A stretch of DNA of 64,000 nucleotides from Phytophthora hibernalis (GCA_012656075.1 JAAKBF010000045.1:1-64000); one strand, 5' to 3'; positions 34,183 through 46,047 are shown, counted from the stretch's first letter. Notes: generated by a model from the sequence alone, not told the origin. Numbers and translations: made by a program.

Positions 34183-35710
34183 CTAGTCCACCTCTAGCTT
34201 ACCGCGGAGTAACTTGTAAGCCTGACCTGCATATTGTATCAAAGTTGTCTCCAATGAGGCTAAATCGTCATCGAGTTCATCGACTTGACTCATCTGGACG
34301 TGCACATTCATCTCGAATCGTTTGATACCGAAACAGGAAGTTTCGTTGAACATCTTCTTGCCGTTGAATGACTGCACTTTGGGGAGAGAACCGCTGTCTT
34401 CTCCAGCAACGGTGGCGAATTCTTGCAGCGTGTGCCAAACCTTTTGATCGCCATCACGACCACTCAATTTTATGGTGTTGCGATGCCAGAAAAGCATGTA
34501 TTTCCCGTTGAGATCGTACTGCACCATCGTCATTCCACAATAGCGTTGGCGGTTCTGGTTCACGACTCCAAGAGTTCCCGGTAAGCGGTGGTTGTTGAAG
34601 TAGAAAGCGCGCCCCATTTGAAGCCAAGTTAGACGGAAAAGGTCTTTGTCACCCCACACAAGATTCAGTTTCGTGAACAAGTTCGGTTTGTGGGTGGCGT
34701 AGTAGAGCAGTTGCTCTAGCATTGCCCTGCTCACGGCGCGATTCACAAGTACTTGGCCGCTCTCCTGCTCCAGCATGTCAATGTAGTCGAGATTTAACAG
34801 TTCCCACACCAAGCTCTGTGCGTGAAGGTTGAAGATTGAGTTTCCTGGATGCCAGAAATCGGGCCAAAACACAGCACCGTAGTTCCTCATCGCGGTTGAC
34901 GAAAATAAAGGCGTCGGATCTCGCACCGCAAAGTTATCTGCGTCCAGCAGAAGAACGCTTGTGAACTGCGAGTAGTAGAGGGCATGTATTTTCACGTTGA
35001 AGCCGTAAATGCGTTCATCGAAAATCTGTCGCAAGTGCACGGGCCCGAAATTCTCCATTAGCAACAAGAGTACCGGGTTTTCAGGGGTGAGTTCATCGTG
35101 ACGAAACCAGAGTTCTACTGGAAGTTTGCAACCAGTGTCCCGAAGACGGCGAATACTCGCGAACGCACTCGGCAGTACGTCATCGTAAACAGCCATAACA
35201 ATTCCCTCCTTGTAAGTTATACTAAGCACCATCGGTGGGTCATGACGATACGTCGCAGCATGAAAGCGGAAAGATGAAAACGCTTTGGCTAGCTCGCACG
35301 TGAACCGGGCGTCGTCTTTCAAAGAGACTAGTCGTGTGCATCACGTGGAAAACTTCTCCAGATGTGATGTTCATCACCTCGCAGTACCCGGCATCACCCG
35401 CCCGAACGCGTTGCCAGCACTCTCTTCTCGTCCCCAGTTCATCACCTTCATCGTCCGTTTCCACCCATCCAAGACACTGAAAGTCGTGCTTTTGCCACGC
35501 CTGACCTGGGTATTCACTGGTCTCAAACTCTTCAGAAGAAATCTCCACCTCTTCATCAGCATCGAGTGGCAGACCTGGGAAGTCCTTCATCTCGACCCAT
35601 CTGACCCATATAATGATCGTAGTAACACAGTACAATACCACAAAGACGATGGACACATGCACTACTCGCTCCAGCAGGTACTTGGTCAATTGACGCTGCA
35701 TACTTTGCAC
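34183..35710 (-). CDS. GT71 (MNN1/MNN2-like) mannosyltransferase, type II membrane protein
   Basis: Likely an alpha-mannosyltransferase of the Golgi that extends glycans using GDP-mannose. The ATG at 35710 starts a short basic cytosolic tail, then one membrane anchor (HVSIVFVVLYCVTTIIIWV, about residues 18-36) and an acidic stem. The luminal catalytic part has GIVMAVYDDVLPSAFASIRR, the DxD-type motif LLLDADNFAVRD (about 34930-34960), FWPDFWHPGNSIFN and VWGDKDLFRLTWLQMG, all typical of GT71. The reading frame shifts by one base near 35,325 in a CTCTTT run, so the gene is split into two readings that join naturally (HTTSL then KDDARFTCELAKAF). A partial copy lies at 27554-28040. It is divergent from the ZMYND12-like gene, with 191 bp between starts. 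Confidence 0.8.
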
Positions 35711-35901
35711 CAGAACTTATGCAGTTGGTGACTGTTAACCTTGTGTGTTCCTGCATTTGTGGAGGTAGAACCTGTCAATTGCCATCTCACCACATCAATC
35801 GTGGCCGATTCACAGTGTTAGCTGTTCGGTGTCCGTTGCAACTTTAGCTTTGCAAAGTTTACTTTAGTTTGCCGACGGCTCGCTCCGATAACTTAGCAGT
35901 C

Positions 35902-36994
35902 ATGGCGTCGACTTCACTACCTCGAAGTCCTCAACGACATGGTCCAGCCGTAGACACCTCGGACGGATCACCTTCGCCTCATGAACAGTGTGAACAATTG
36001 CGACGTGAAAGTGAAGAATTGTGTTTCGTGCGGCAGCTCAAACCAGCACATGGAAAGGCTGTAGCGGCACTGAAGATGGCCACAGAAACTTATGGCAAGA
36101 ACTCACTGCGGCTCGTACCTTTTTACCTGGTGCTTGTCGACATTTCGCTTCGAGAGCGGCAGCTCAAGCCTGCCGAGGAGATCCTCTCGCTGGTCAATTG
36201 GCTTCTGGTCAAGGATCGAAAGGCCGATAGCAGTTCCGGGGTAGTGTTTGGATCTGGAGCGTCTTTGCCTGAACTTCCCGAGGAGATGAAGAACATCTTC
36301 GTCATCCGCATGAACAAACTCTACAGTCTCCTGCACCTCGAATATGGAGCCTACTCGGAGAGTCTTCAACGTGCTGCACACGGAGCTTATCACTGTTCAC
36401 TGCTCTTCGGACCCGATCACCTCTACACGTCGGAGCTCTACTTCTGCATCGGCTTGACTTTTCATCGTATGCAGCGAGCTGCCGTACGACAGCAACAATC
36501 GCAACCACTACAAGAATCTCAGCAACAGCAACGCGAGTTGCAGCAGCGCAACCAACAGAACGATAGTGCGCTGGCTATGCTGGACAAGGTTGTGGATATC
36601 TGGTACCGTTTCCTGACCAACCCACCGGAGGATACGGCCGCCTGGATGCTCGAACATCAGCGTCTGCGCATCCAAGAAGCTAGCTCCATGTTACAGCAGA
36701 TCATCAACATCCGTCAGAACTTACTAGGCGCCAAACACGTCGCTACAGGCGAGGTGCTTTACACGCTGGGACTGCTGTTTCTCTTTCTGGGCGACCACGG
36801 ACAGGCAAAAGCCTTTGTGAAACAGGCTCTTGATATCTACATCGATGCGCTCGTGAGTGGTCTCTGTTGCTCTATTGCTCCCTTTCATTATGCGCACTGA
36901 CCTCGTTGTGCACCTCATCAAACAGGGACCCGAACACCCTTCAACGGTGGACGTGCTTGGTGTGCTTCACCAACTGGACGAGGCTGGAGTTTAG
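35902..36994 (+). CDS. ZMYND12-like TPR protein (flagellar)
   Basis: 339 residues after removing a 73-bp intron (36853-36925, CTC|GTGAGT...AACAG|GGA). The protein is made of TPR-type helices: GKNSLRLVPFYLVLVDISLR, AYSESLQRAAHGAYHCSLLF, TGEVLYTLGLLFLFLGDHGQ. The pattern matches the C-terminal TPR part of ZMYND12, a cilium/flagellum-linked protein; the MYND zinc finger itself is not evident. A Gln-rich loop at about residues 200-225 is low complexity. A flagellar role would suit swimming zoospores (inference). The frame is fully open. The stop ends only 9 bp before the stop of the convergent pseudouridine synthase. Another TPR family member is possible. Confidence 0.6.
36853..36925 (+). other. 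Intron in ZMYND12-like gene (73 bp)
   Basis: GTGAGT donor and AACAG acceptor. Joins ...KQALDIYIDAL to GPEHPSTVDVLGVLHQLD in frame. Confidence 0.75.
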
Positions 36995-37003
36995 ATAGCC
37001 AAT

Positions 37004-38799
37004 CTACGCACCCTGATCCGAGCTCTTCTCGGCCGCTTCAGCTGCTGCTTTTTCAGTTTCTGCCAGCTTGTACTTCTCGTACGTGACAGTGCAGACTTCA
37101 CGCCTACTCGGCACAATAGGCTCGAACGGGTCCGGACTCTCGAAGTACAGGTCACCATATTTCTTCTACAACATACCAAACACAGCGCACAGCAGTTAGA
37201 AATGTTGTTCAGCAATGTGTTCTTAGGATATTGTTTCCGTACCCGGTCCGCCGGGCGTCCACGTAGCCAAATTCTCCAAGCGTGCAACATCATTCGCGGT
37301 GCATCATCCTCCTGCGAGCCATAAGTGACATCACCCGCGATCGGGAAGCCATGATGCGCAAGATGGAGTCTCAGTTGGTGTCGGCGCCCATTTAGCGGAC
37401 GCAGCAGTACTTTCGTGACCGGTTGATCCTTGTATATCGCATGACCTAAGACAAAGGCGATCGTGGTGGACTGCTTTGCTGCGGTGTTTGTCTCGTCCCC
37501 CACCTGCATGCTAAAGACTCCAGTACTTCGGTGTGGCTCGATAATCGGTGCGTCAAAAATGTAGGCAACGGGTTCGTTGGCTTCTCGATCAAGACACTCG
37601 TACTTGCGCTTGCGAGCAAGTCTGACCTTCTCGTTGCTAAGGAACTCGGAAAATTCACGCAGGAACCGCTGCTTGTCTTCCTTAGCCCTCTCCGTGTAGG
37701 CGTCCTTCTCCTCCTTTGCCAAGTCCTGCCACGTCATCTTGGTGAACGCCAGCTCCTCTGGTGTCAATTCACGCGCATCAGTTCCCCTAGAACCTCCTTG
37801 ACTTTCGCGCAGGAGTCGTGCTTGTTCCATCGTGAACAGATTCGGTCCATGTCGTGCTCCACGCGGGTAATCGGACATTTTCTGGTGAGCTCGCGAGCCT
37901 CGCTGCTGATTCCTCAGCCTCTCCATCTCCTCCATATCCTGGATCAACAACCCCAACTTCGAGAACGTGCAGGCCTTCGCCGCCACGCCATTTCTATCAA
38001 CACTCTTCTCTGGATGGAACGGCAAATGACCTCGCACGACTGCCAAATACTCCTTCTGCACCTGTTTCTCCCGGAAAAGCCGGCATCCCGTCGCCGTAGC
38101 CCTAACAACAAAAGCAACAAAACTCAGCCTTTCCCACCAAAACTCTCCAAAAATCCACCCACTCACTCTTTACTTGCCCCCACAACCAGCACACCCGACG
38201 TCGCTGCACACACAACCCCCACCTCATCAATATCATCTCACTGCACCAAAAGACACAAAAACTCCGTACCAAAGTCCAGTTGGTGGATCCACCGAAACTT
38301 GTCCACTTGTGGGAAGTCTCGAGCCATCTACAGCCACCCAAAGTCTCTCAGCCCCTCATACACCTCCACCTAACAACAGCAGAACCCCACGCACCGCCTT
38401 CTCGATCGTCACGTCAAAGGCGCCGTCCAGCCGCTCGTCCGGACCCTTGTTCAGCACCACAAAGTGGTCGTTCCTGCTCAGCACACGCAGCCGCAGCTGC
38501 TCCAGCGTCATGGGACCTCCTCGTTCGTCCTCTTCTCCGTCTTTTGGCTCATTTGCATCGTCTGGGGGCCTCTGGTTGCCTGGTAAATGGCTCTGGTGCC
38601 GTCGGACCTTTGTGATACAAGGGTTTTCGGTGATTCCTGACGCTCCTGACGCACAATTGGCACTGGAAAAAGACGAGCGTGTAGAGGAGATACTGCTGGA
38701 GTTGGAGGGAGCGCTCATGACTCGTAGCGAGCACCACAACGGACGATAGAAGCGGCCCAAGCGGAGGGACATGCACCCCAACCGATGGTTGAGGTGCAA
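37004..38799 (-). CDS. RluA-family RNA pseudouridine synthase
   Basis: Converts uridine to pseudouridine in RNA. Four introns (38328-38394, 38204-38269, 38102-38166, 37166-37242; 65-77 bp, all GT-AG) give an uninterrupted 506-residue protein. The catalytic region crosses introns 1 and 2: WIHQLDFATSGVLVVGASKE, where the Asp of HQLD is the expected nucleophile (usual family form HRLD). The C-terminal signature is LLRPLNGRRHQLRLHLAHHG followed by FPIAGDVTYGS. A long charged insert between them (DLAKEEKDAYTERAKEDKQR) resembles an HMG-box helix, unusual for the family. The N-terminus is Arg-rich with few acids (MHLNHRLGCMSLRLGRFYRP), suggesting organelle import. The stop is the TAG at 37004. It precedes the copper ATPase gene on the same strand. 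Confidence 0.85.
37166..37242 (-). other. Intron 4 of pseudouridine synthase (77 bp)
   Basis: CGG|GTACGG...TTGTAG|AAG. It replaces an unlikely read-through tail with KKYGDLYFESPDPFEPIVPS and a stop at 37004. Confidence 0.75.
38102..38166 (-). other. Intron 3 of pseudouridine synthase (65 bp)
   Basis: GA|GTGAGT...GTTAG|G completes a Glu codon and joins VVGASK to EATATGCRLFREKQ. Confidence 0.8.
38204..38269 (-). other. Intron 2 of pseudouridine synthase (66 bp)
   Basis: TTTG|GTACGG...GTGCAG|CG. Restores the catalytic motif HQLDFATSGVL. Confidence 0.8.
38328..38394 (-). other. Intron 1 of pseudouridine synthase (67 bp)
   Basis: GCG|GTGCGT...CTGTAG|ATG. Removes two in-frame stops and joins DVTIEKA to MARDFPQVDKFRW. 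Confidence 0.75.
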
Positions 38800-38975
38800 T
38801 TGCGATTGGTGTGTAAGTGGTGTGGTAGCTAGGTTGAATATACTGAAATAACATTAACTGAATAAAATAGGGAAAACTCTGAAATTCATGTTTCCATATG
38901 CAAAATACACTCGAAAACTTCCAAGATTACGCTTAACGTCTTGAATAGCACGAAAAGTCTCGGCAAAGCTTCATG

Positions 38976-41900
38976 TCATAGTTCGCGAGACGTGCTGGAC
39001 GCGAGCAATGGAGCAGATAACGGTTGATCTCTGAAAAACAGCGACTCGTTCGTAGTGGACTGGGTGTTTTCAGGAAGTATCGGAGGACTGTAAACTCTCA
39101 ACAATAACGAGGAAATCACCACCGACACAGAAGACAAAGCCATCGCAGCACTGGCGAACATGGGCGGAATGCTGAAGCCGACGGGGTACAAAACACCTGC
39201 AGCCAGTGGAATCAACAGACAATTGTAGCCGAATGCCCACACGTAGTTGAGTCGGATTCGATTGAAGATGGTACGTGACAAATGCAGCGCAGTGGTGACG
39301 TCCCACAAATTCGACTTCATGAGCACCATATCGGCCGATTCGACGGCGATCTCGGTGCCGCCTCCTATGGCAATGCCCAGATCCGCTTCTACCAGTGCAG
39401 GAGCGTCGTTGATACCATCACCCACCATAGCCACAACACGACCTCCGTCCTGCAACTCCTTCACCTTCGACGACTTCTGAGACGGAAGCACCTCGGCCAT
39501 CACATTCTCACGACTGATTCCCAATTGATCAGCAATAGTAAACGCTGTTCGAGTATTGTCTCCAGTAACCATCCAGACGTCCAACCCAATATCTGAGAGT
39601 TTCTTCAGGGAACGAATTGCCTCCTCACGTGGAGCGTCCGCTACTGCAAAGACACCACTTAGTTCACCGTCCACGCCAATGTAAATAGACGTTTTGCCGG
39701 CATTTTGGAAGCTGATGGTGACTTGTTCCACCTCAATACTATTCAACCGCTCCAAACCATTTTCTGCGATCCACTCCTTGTTCCCAATAACAACTTCGTG
39801 CTCACCTACCAAACACGAAATGCCTCGCCCCGAAACCCCATGAAAACGCGTTGGTTGTTCAAGAGACGACGACTTCGACTTGGCGTGTTCGGTGATAGCC
39901 TTACCCAGAGGATGTTCGCTTCCAAGTTCTGCTGAGCCAGCTAGAGAGATCAGTTCGTTGGCGCTTAGCTTCTGGCTGACGACAAACCCATCCGTCACAA
40001 CAGGTTTCCCCACCGTCAGCGTTCCAGTCTTGTCGAAGATAATCGTGTCGACGCTGTGCGCAGTCTGCAGCGGTTCGCCACCTTTGATCAAGACGCCATG
40101 TTCTGCTCCAACACCCGTCCCAACCATCACTGCGGTAGATGTCGCCAATCCCAACGCGCAGGGGCATGCAACGACGAGCGTCGCAATGCCAAAGTCGAGC
40201 GCAAACACAAACTTGCCACCCGAATCCGGGATCCAGTTTTCAGGAACACCATTCAAAACACAAAGGATGTACCAAGCTGCGAAAGTCACAAGTGCAAGCA
40301 CTAGTACTGTTGGCACAAAGATGGAGGCGATATAGTCGGCGTACGCTTGAATAGGAGCTTTGGAAGTCTGTGCGTCCTCCACGAGACGAATGATCTGGCT
40401 CAAAGCAGTGTCGTTATCAACGCCGGTGACTTTCATGTGGAACAACCCTCCACGTTCAATGTCGCCCCTAACACGTGGTCACCCACCGTTTTCTTGATTG
40501 CCTTGGATTCTCCTGTCAGCATCGATTCATCCACGCGACCTTCACCGTAAACAATGTTGCCATCGGCAGGAACCGATGCACCGCGAACAACCTTGAGTAC
40601 GTCGCCACGCTGCACCAATTCAATCGGAACAACACGCTCATCTAGCACACTGGTTTCATCTGCGCTTAGCACCAACAGCGTGGCTGATTTGACCTGCAAT
40701 TCCATCAACTTGGTCAGTGCCGCTGACGTTTTCCCTTTCGCAGTCGCCTCTAACAGCTTTCCAAGAACGACAAACGAGATTAACACAGACGATGTCATGA
40801 ACATGTCCAAGTTAGCGATCTCCATGTCCTTGAGTGCCAATCCACGGATTATAGTAAACAGACCGTAGACGTACGCTACATTGGTGCCCATTGATACCAA
40901 GAATGCCATTCCGAGTACACGATTCTTCACTCCTTTCCAAGCATCGACATGAAAGCGACGGGCAGAGTAAAGCTGCACGGGGGTCGCAAGAATCGCCACA
41001 ACCAACGCCTCCCAAGAGAGCCCAGGTAGGATTTCCGACATCAGACCATGTTTGAAGCGGGTGATGTTCTCAAACACCAGCATAACCAGTAGGATCGGGA
41101 GCGTAAAAGCAATGCAACCAAGAAATCTGTGCGGTAGCGCGCAATTTCCTTCGCGCGCTGGTCTTCGAGGCACTTTCGAGCTTCTGGCCCTGGCACGTAC
41201 GAGGCTTCATATCCAATTTCCTCCACCGATTCAATAAGCGTTCGGATGCCTACAGTATCCTTGTCAAAGTGAATCTCAGCCTTTTCAGTGGCGAAGCTAA
41301 CAAGGGCAGATACGACTCCTTTTGTACGCTTTAAGGCGCCTTCAACTGCGTTGGCGCAAAAATTGCACGTCATGCCACCGATCAAAAGCGTCGCTTTACC
41401 TGGTTCAGTCTTGTCATCTCCTGACATATATGAAGCTTCATATCCAGCATCCTGCAAGGCGTTAATCAAAGCTTGAACGCCGGTCACATCCTTGTCAAAG
41501 CGAACCACAACTTTCTCCGTCGCGAAGTTAACAACAGCCGAGTCGACACCCTCTGTTTGCTTCAACGCTCTTTCAACTGATGACGCGCACGAACTGCACG
41601 TCATGCCGCCGATTAAAAGCGTTACGCTGACAAGATCATTCTTGTCAGCTTCGTCGATCGAAATTGTAACGTCACAAGGTGCATCGAAACTCGTTTTCTC
41701 CACCAAACTTTGTTGCGCGTTCTTCTTCTCTTCAGACTTCGCCGCAATTGACAGCGGCACTGGTAAAGTTGGATTAATGATGCGAGCATTGAACTTGGTC
41801 CCGGCACCCTTGACTACGCTCAGTAACACTTCGTCATTAAATGGACGACGAGAATCCACTTTGACAGATGCCCTCTTTGTTTCAAAGTCCACAGACGCAG

Positions 41901-42591
41901 CGACAACTCCTTCGGTGTCAATGAGGGCCTTCTGCACCTTGCGCGCGCAGTTCTTCGCACAGCGCATACCGTCAATCTCCAAGAGAACGGTACGAGGGCG
42001 ATTAGTTGGCGAAATGTAGACCGCTGCATCGAACTTTGTGTCGACTCCACGAATGACATCGATCAAATCGTTTTCGGTGATTGAGCTGTCGGGCTCAAAG
42101 TGGACAATGGCGCGCTTCAGTGAGAAGTCGACCGTCGCACTCGATACGCTTGGTACTACATTCAAGGCCCTCTCGATCTTGCTCGCACAATTCTTCGCAC
42201 AACTCATGCCTTCAATTCTGAGAGAAATCACGCGAGACGTGTGCGTTCGTGTAGTCACCGCTGCTGTGTACTTCTGGTCAACGGACTGCACCACATCAAT
42301 AAAATCTTCATCACCGACACCGCTGTCCGTGTCCAAAATGACTGTCGCCAGCTTCGTCTCGAAGTTCACCGAGACACAGACCACTCCCTTGGTATTACTC
42401 AGCGCATCCTGCACTTTACGGGCACACCCAGCGCAGCTCATACCGTTCACGGTGAGGTGCGCAACTCGTCTGCCATCGTCATGAAGCTGGGTCGTCTCAG
42501 CATCTTGAATTCTTGTCATAAAGGCATCGTCTTGGATGCCACCGGCCGACAGTAGAAACTCTCGATCTCCATTCCTCGTTGTTGTTGCCAT
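38976..42591 (-). CDS. Copper-transporting P1B-type ATPase (ATP7/CCC2-like)
   Basis: Pumps Cu+ across Golgi or plasma membranes using ATP. The start is the ATG at 42591 (MATTTRNGDREF). Five N-terminal heavy-metal-binding domains are visible: GMSCAGC, GMSCAKNC, GMRCAKNC, GMTCSSC and GMTCNFC; domains 2 and 3 have CxxxC instead of CxxC. Then come the membrane segments, the actuator motif MLTGES (about 40510), the metal-site CPC (VVACPCALGLATS, about 40155), the phosphorylation site FDKTGTLT (about 40030), the SEHPLG motif (about 39910) and GDGINDAPAL (about 39410). The size of about 1,200 residues suits a multi-HMBD copper pump. Two one-base frame switches (about 41,122 and about 40,445 in a GGG run) break the reading but homology continues across both. 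A CRE-like hairpin lies upstream. Confidence 0.9.
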
Positions 42592-42714
42592 TTTCGCTTT
42601 GTCTTCTGCACACCAATGCAAACTGCAATATGAAAGGAAGTTAGCGCGTTAAATGGCCCCGCATCCAGAGTTTTCTCCCATTGTGTCTTGACCCGCCCGA
42701 CCCGGATCAACTCG

Positions 42715-42738
42715 GTTGACGTCATTGAAGACGTCAAC
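42715..42738. promoter_or_regulatory. bZIP/CRE-like hairpin upstream of Cu-ATPase
   Basis: Arms GTTGACGTC and GACGTCAAC with a 6-base loop. The left part includes the palindrome TGACGTCA (42717-42724), the classic bZIP/CREB site. It lies about 125-150 bp upstream of the copper ATPase start. The role is inferred from motif and position only. Confidence 0.35.
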
Positions 42739-42979
42739 CAAGCAGAAAGAAATTGACACGAGTGGGATGCGGTGCCACCAGAGACGAGGCGGTCAATCGA
42801 ACCGATCACGTGTTGAACCTTTGACCCGGAGGTTCTACGCACAGACGCGCCTTGAGTCTTGGCAATAATACAAAAGAACCGGTAACACTTGAACAGCAAA
42901 TAAATCTACACAAACAAAACGATGTTTAATTGCCGCGGGTATGGCAGACAACGAACCTACTTTCCTGATCGAAACAACC

Positions 42980-45585
42980 TCATAGCGACAGTCGGTCCAT
43001 ATCGCCAGAGACCCGCCACAGCTCGTCCAACGTCTGGAACTCATCCATCTTGAGGTCCGACAACCGACCGACGTCGCCAATCTCGTTCAAGAACACGTCC
43101 AAGCTGCCCCGGCCGGCAAGTTGCCGCCATTACCAGAATTGCGTAGTCTCCGAGCGGCCGATGCACGAGCAGCATCAATGCTGAGCCTCGGCTTGACCTT
43201 CTTCAGCGAAGGCTCGTTTGTCTTGTCTCTTGAATCATCGTCATCCTCATCTGCCGTATCGTCATTGGACTTGGTAGAGCCTGCGCCGTTGCTGTTGGGC
43301 ATCGGAGGCTTCTGTCCTGCAGAAGATGCTTGGAATCGCTGCGCAAACGCTGCTGCAGGGTTGAACGGCCTCTGCAGACCTCCTTGGGGCATCTTGCTGG
43401 CAGCATGAGGCTGGTCCTTGCGTTTTTGTTGCTGTTGTATCTGCATGAAGGCGGCAACTGGGTTGCTGCTAACAGGAGACGACTTGGCGGTCTGACTCCG
43501 AGCAAACAGTGCGGCTGGGTTGGCCATTCCGTGTGTAGAAGAATGAGGCATTGGTACCGGTCGCGACTCTTGTACACCATCAGACCCCGATCGTTTGTGT
43601 TGTTGTAGTGGCTGGGAAGGTGGTGCCTCCTTCTCCGGGTGTGGCTGGTCTTGCTCGTGCATAGGGATACGCCGCTGGGTGGGAGCCTGCGATTGCTGCT
43701 GGTGAGGGATGTGATGAGGGATGGGCGCCGAACGCTCCATGAACTGCTGTGGTTGTTGCTGTCTCTGTCGCTGCGCAAACGCAGATGCAGGGTTGTTCAT
43801 TGTGTTGCTGTTTGAGTGCATTGGATGGCTCGTCGACGGTCCTCCGTTCAAGCTCTCAGTGTTGCTCGGTCCTGGTGGCAGTCCGTAGTTGTACGACATC
43901 ATCTGCGGGTGCGGCGAGTGTGATATCTGCTGAGACTGGTGTGGCGAATGTGATATCTGCTGCTGCTGATGGTGAGGCGAGTGGGACATCTGCTGTTGCT
44001 GGTGGTGAGGCGAAACTTGCGATCCACCGTACATCGCTTCTCCCGAGTGGTAGTCGTTCATCTGCGGCGTGCTACCGTACATCTGTCCACTGTTCATGCT
44101 TCCACTGGACGTTGAGGATCCCGTGTGGTACATGCCGTTGCTCATGCTAGGAGCATACGCCGACGACGAACTCGGGTAGCCCTGGCGGTATCCATCATGT
44201 GCCTGGGAAGCTGCAGACATTCCACTAGACGGCATGTTCACCATGTTACGACGATCGAAATCTTGTGCGTTGCTGCTTTGGAGAGGTCCTGAGGGCGGCA
44301 GCGAGTGGCCATAGCCACTGTTCATGACGTGCGGCTGTTGCATCGGAGGCTTGCGGTAGTGCGCCATAGTGGGGTCGTATCCGCCGCCGCTCATGTCGGA
44401 CGAGTACATCATGCCATTACCACTCATGCCCCCAACCATATTCAGTGCCGAGTGATGCTGGGCACTGCTCTGCATGTTGCCTTCAGACACCATCTGGCCA
44501 TTCGGAAGCCGCACCATTTGCGCGCCTTGCTGCGCGTGCATCGAGAAGGACGCGACTTCCTCGCTCTTGACCATTCCGTTCTCAAAGTTCGGTCCCTGCT
44601 GCATCAGTTGGCCCTGCATGCCCATGACGCCCTTGGCCGTCATTTTGCCCTTGTCGGCCTGTCCTCTCCGGCCTTGTCTGCACCACCAAAAGAACACGTC
44701 AGCAACTAAACCCCATCAAAACTCAAGTAATGTAGCCTCCATACCCCTTGCGCACTCTGCAGAGCGACTTCCAGCGGATCTTCACCGCGTCTTCCGTCCG
44801 GCCGGGCAGCATGGCCGCGATGGCCGACCAGCGGTTGCCCAGTCTGGCCTGCGCGTCCAAAATCATGCGGTCCTCTTCGGCCGAGTACTCTCCACGTACG
44901 ATACTCGGGTCAAGGTGGTTGTACCAGCGCTCGCGGCACTGCTTGGACGTGCGGCCCGGGATGCGCGTGGCCACCTGGCCCCAGTTCTTGCGGCCCTCGG
45001 CCACCAGCTCCTTCAGCAGGTCGTCCTCGTCGGGCCGCCAGTGGCCCTTGACCAGGCCGGGGCCAGCACCTTGGTCCAGCGCTGCAGACACTGCGTGTGG
45101 TTGCGGCCGGGCACCTCCTCGGCGATGGACTTCCAGTTGCGCTCTCCGTGGCGACTTACGGCCTCGCGCAGCTTCTCGTCCTCGTCCTGCGTCCAGCGCT
45201 TGGGCACGGCTTTGTCCTTCGTCTTCATGATCTGTACACGTATCAACCTCATCAGTCAGCTGGATAGAACATTCTACAGGCCGTGGACAGGGCCACATAC
45301 GTCGTGCTGCTTCTGGCGAGGCACGCCTTTGATCTCCGTGAACACGCGCTTGCTGCCGGTCTGCGTGGCCGTCTTGGGCGCGGCCGACGTGGCCACAACG
45401 GGCCGATCACTGGCCACGGCGGGCCGTTCAGTGGCCGAGCCGGCCGCACTGCTGGCCTGGCCCTCCGTGAAGAGCAGCTTGCCAAAGTCCGAGATGGACG
45501 AGCGGCCCTCGGACTCGATGGGGTACGTGTCCACGAGCTCGCCCATGAGCTTGGAGATGGACTCTCGACTGACGCTGATGCTCAT
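42980..45585 (-). CDS. R1R2R3-type MYB transcription factor (MYB3R-like)
   Basis: Three MYB repeats lie near the N-terminus: KRWTQDEDEKLREAVSRHG (R1), GHWRPDEDDLLKELVAEGRK (R2) and GEYSAEEDRMILDAQARLGN (R3). Each has the spaced Trp or replacement core, and the recognition helices are GRNHTQCLQRW, GRTSKQCRERWYNHLDP and GRTEDAVKIRWKSL. In plants and animals such factors control G2/M genes. The start is the ATG at 45585. Introns are 45232-45300 and 44678-44744. A long Met/Gln/Ser/His-rich low-complexity tail (44.6-43.2 kb) is likely an activation region. One-base switches lie near 45,060 (CCCC) and 43,110 (GGGG); beyond the second the end reads SLDVFLNEIGDVGRLSDLKM and stops at 42980. It is divergent from centrin, with 462 bp between starts. 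Confidence 0.85.
44678..44744 (-). other. Intron 2 of MYB gene (67 bp)
   Basis: AAGGG|GTATGG-type donor and GTGCAG acceptor. GG plus A completes a Gly codon linking CRVRKG to QGRRGQADKGKM. Confidence 0.7.
45232..45300 (-). other. Intron 1 of MYB gene (69 bp)
   Basis: CACGAC|GTATGT...GTACAG|ATC. Joins KGVPRQKQHD to IMKTKDKAVPKRW. Confidence 0.75.
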
Positions 45586-46047
45586 GGCTGGCCAAGACAA
45601 AGAGGAAGACGGTTAGAGTAGTGGCCGGGCCGGGCCAACAGCGGAAGACGCACCCGTGGGCTTGAGGCGAACGCTCTGTGCGAGACAGCAACGTGTTGCG
45701 GATGACGCGTGGTTGGGGCGGTGTTCGCCTTCCTTTCACGGCCCGGTTATGTGGTAAACACAATCTGGCTCTTTTTAGAGCGGGTGGTCAGCACGCTGTT
45801 GTGCTTTTTAACACCCTCCGTTGTGAGAAAACCCACTGAGATGTTGTACTTTACAGGGCGTCTAACACCGGACACCTGTTCGTTGAAATATCTCGTGTTC
45901 CGACCTGCGTCCCACCAAAACCGCCCTATTTAGTGGTTACACGACGTACTTCCGCCGATCTTTGGCTCTTGGCACCAAGGGACACCAGTCGACGAGTCAT
46001 TCCCAGCCTTGTGCAGGACCCCCAGAGCTCCCAATTGTATAGCAGCA
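45586..46047. promoter_or_regulatory. Shared divergent promoter region, MYB / centrin
   Basis: 462 bp between the MYB start (minus) and the centrin start (plus). It contains a TCATTCCCA string at about 45996-46006 resembling part of an oomycete initiator, not a full match. No gene is present. Confidence 0.35.

Noticed and set aside
38089..38101. Separate small genes between 38.1 and 38.4 kb
   Set aside because: These short frames are introns and exons of the pseudouridine synthase. Removing four 65-77 bp introns gives one continuous protein.
44474..45616. 380-codon open frame on plus strand
   Set aside because: Antisense to the MYB repeats and introns; no family features.
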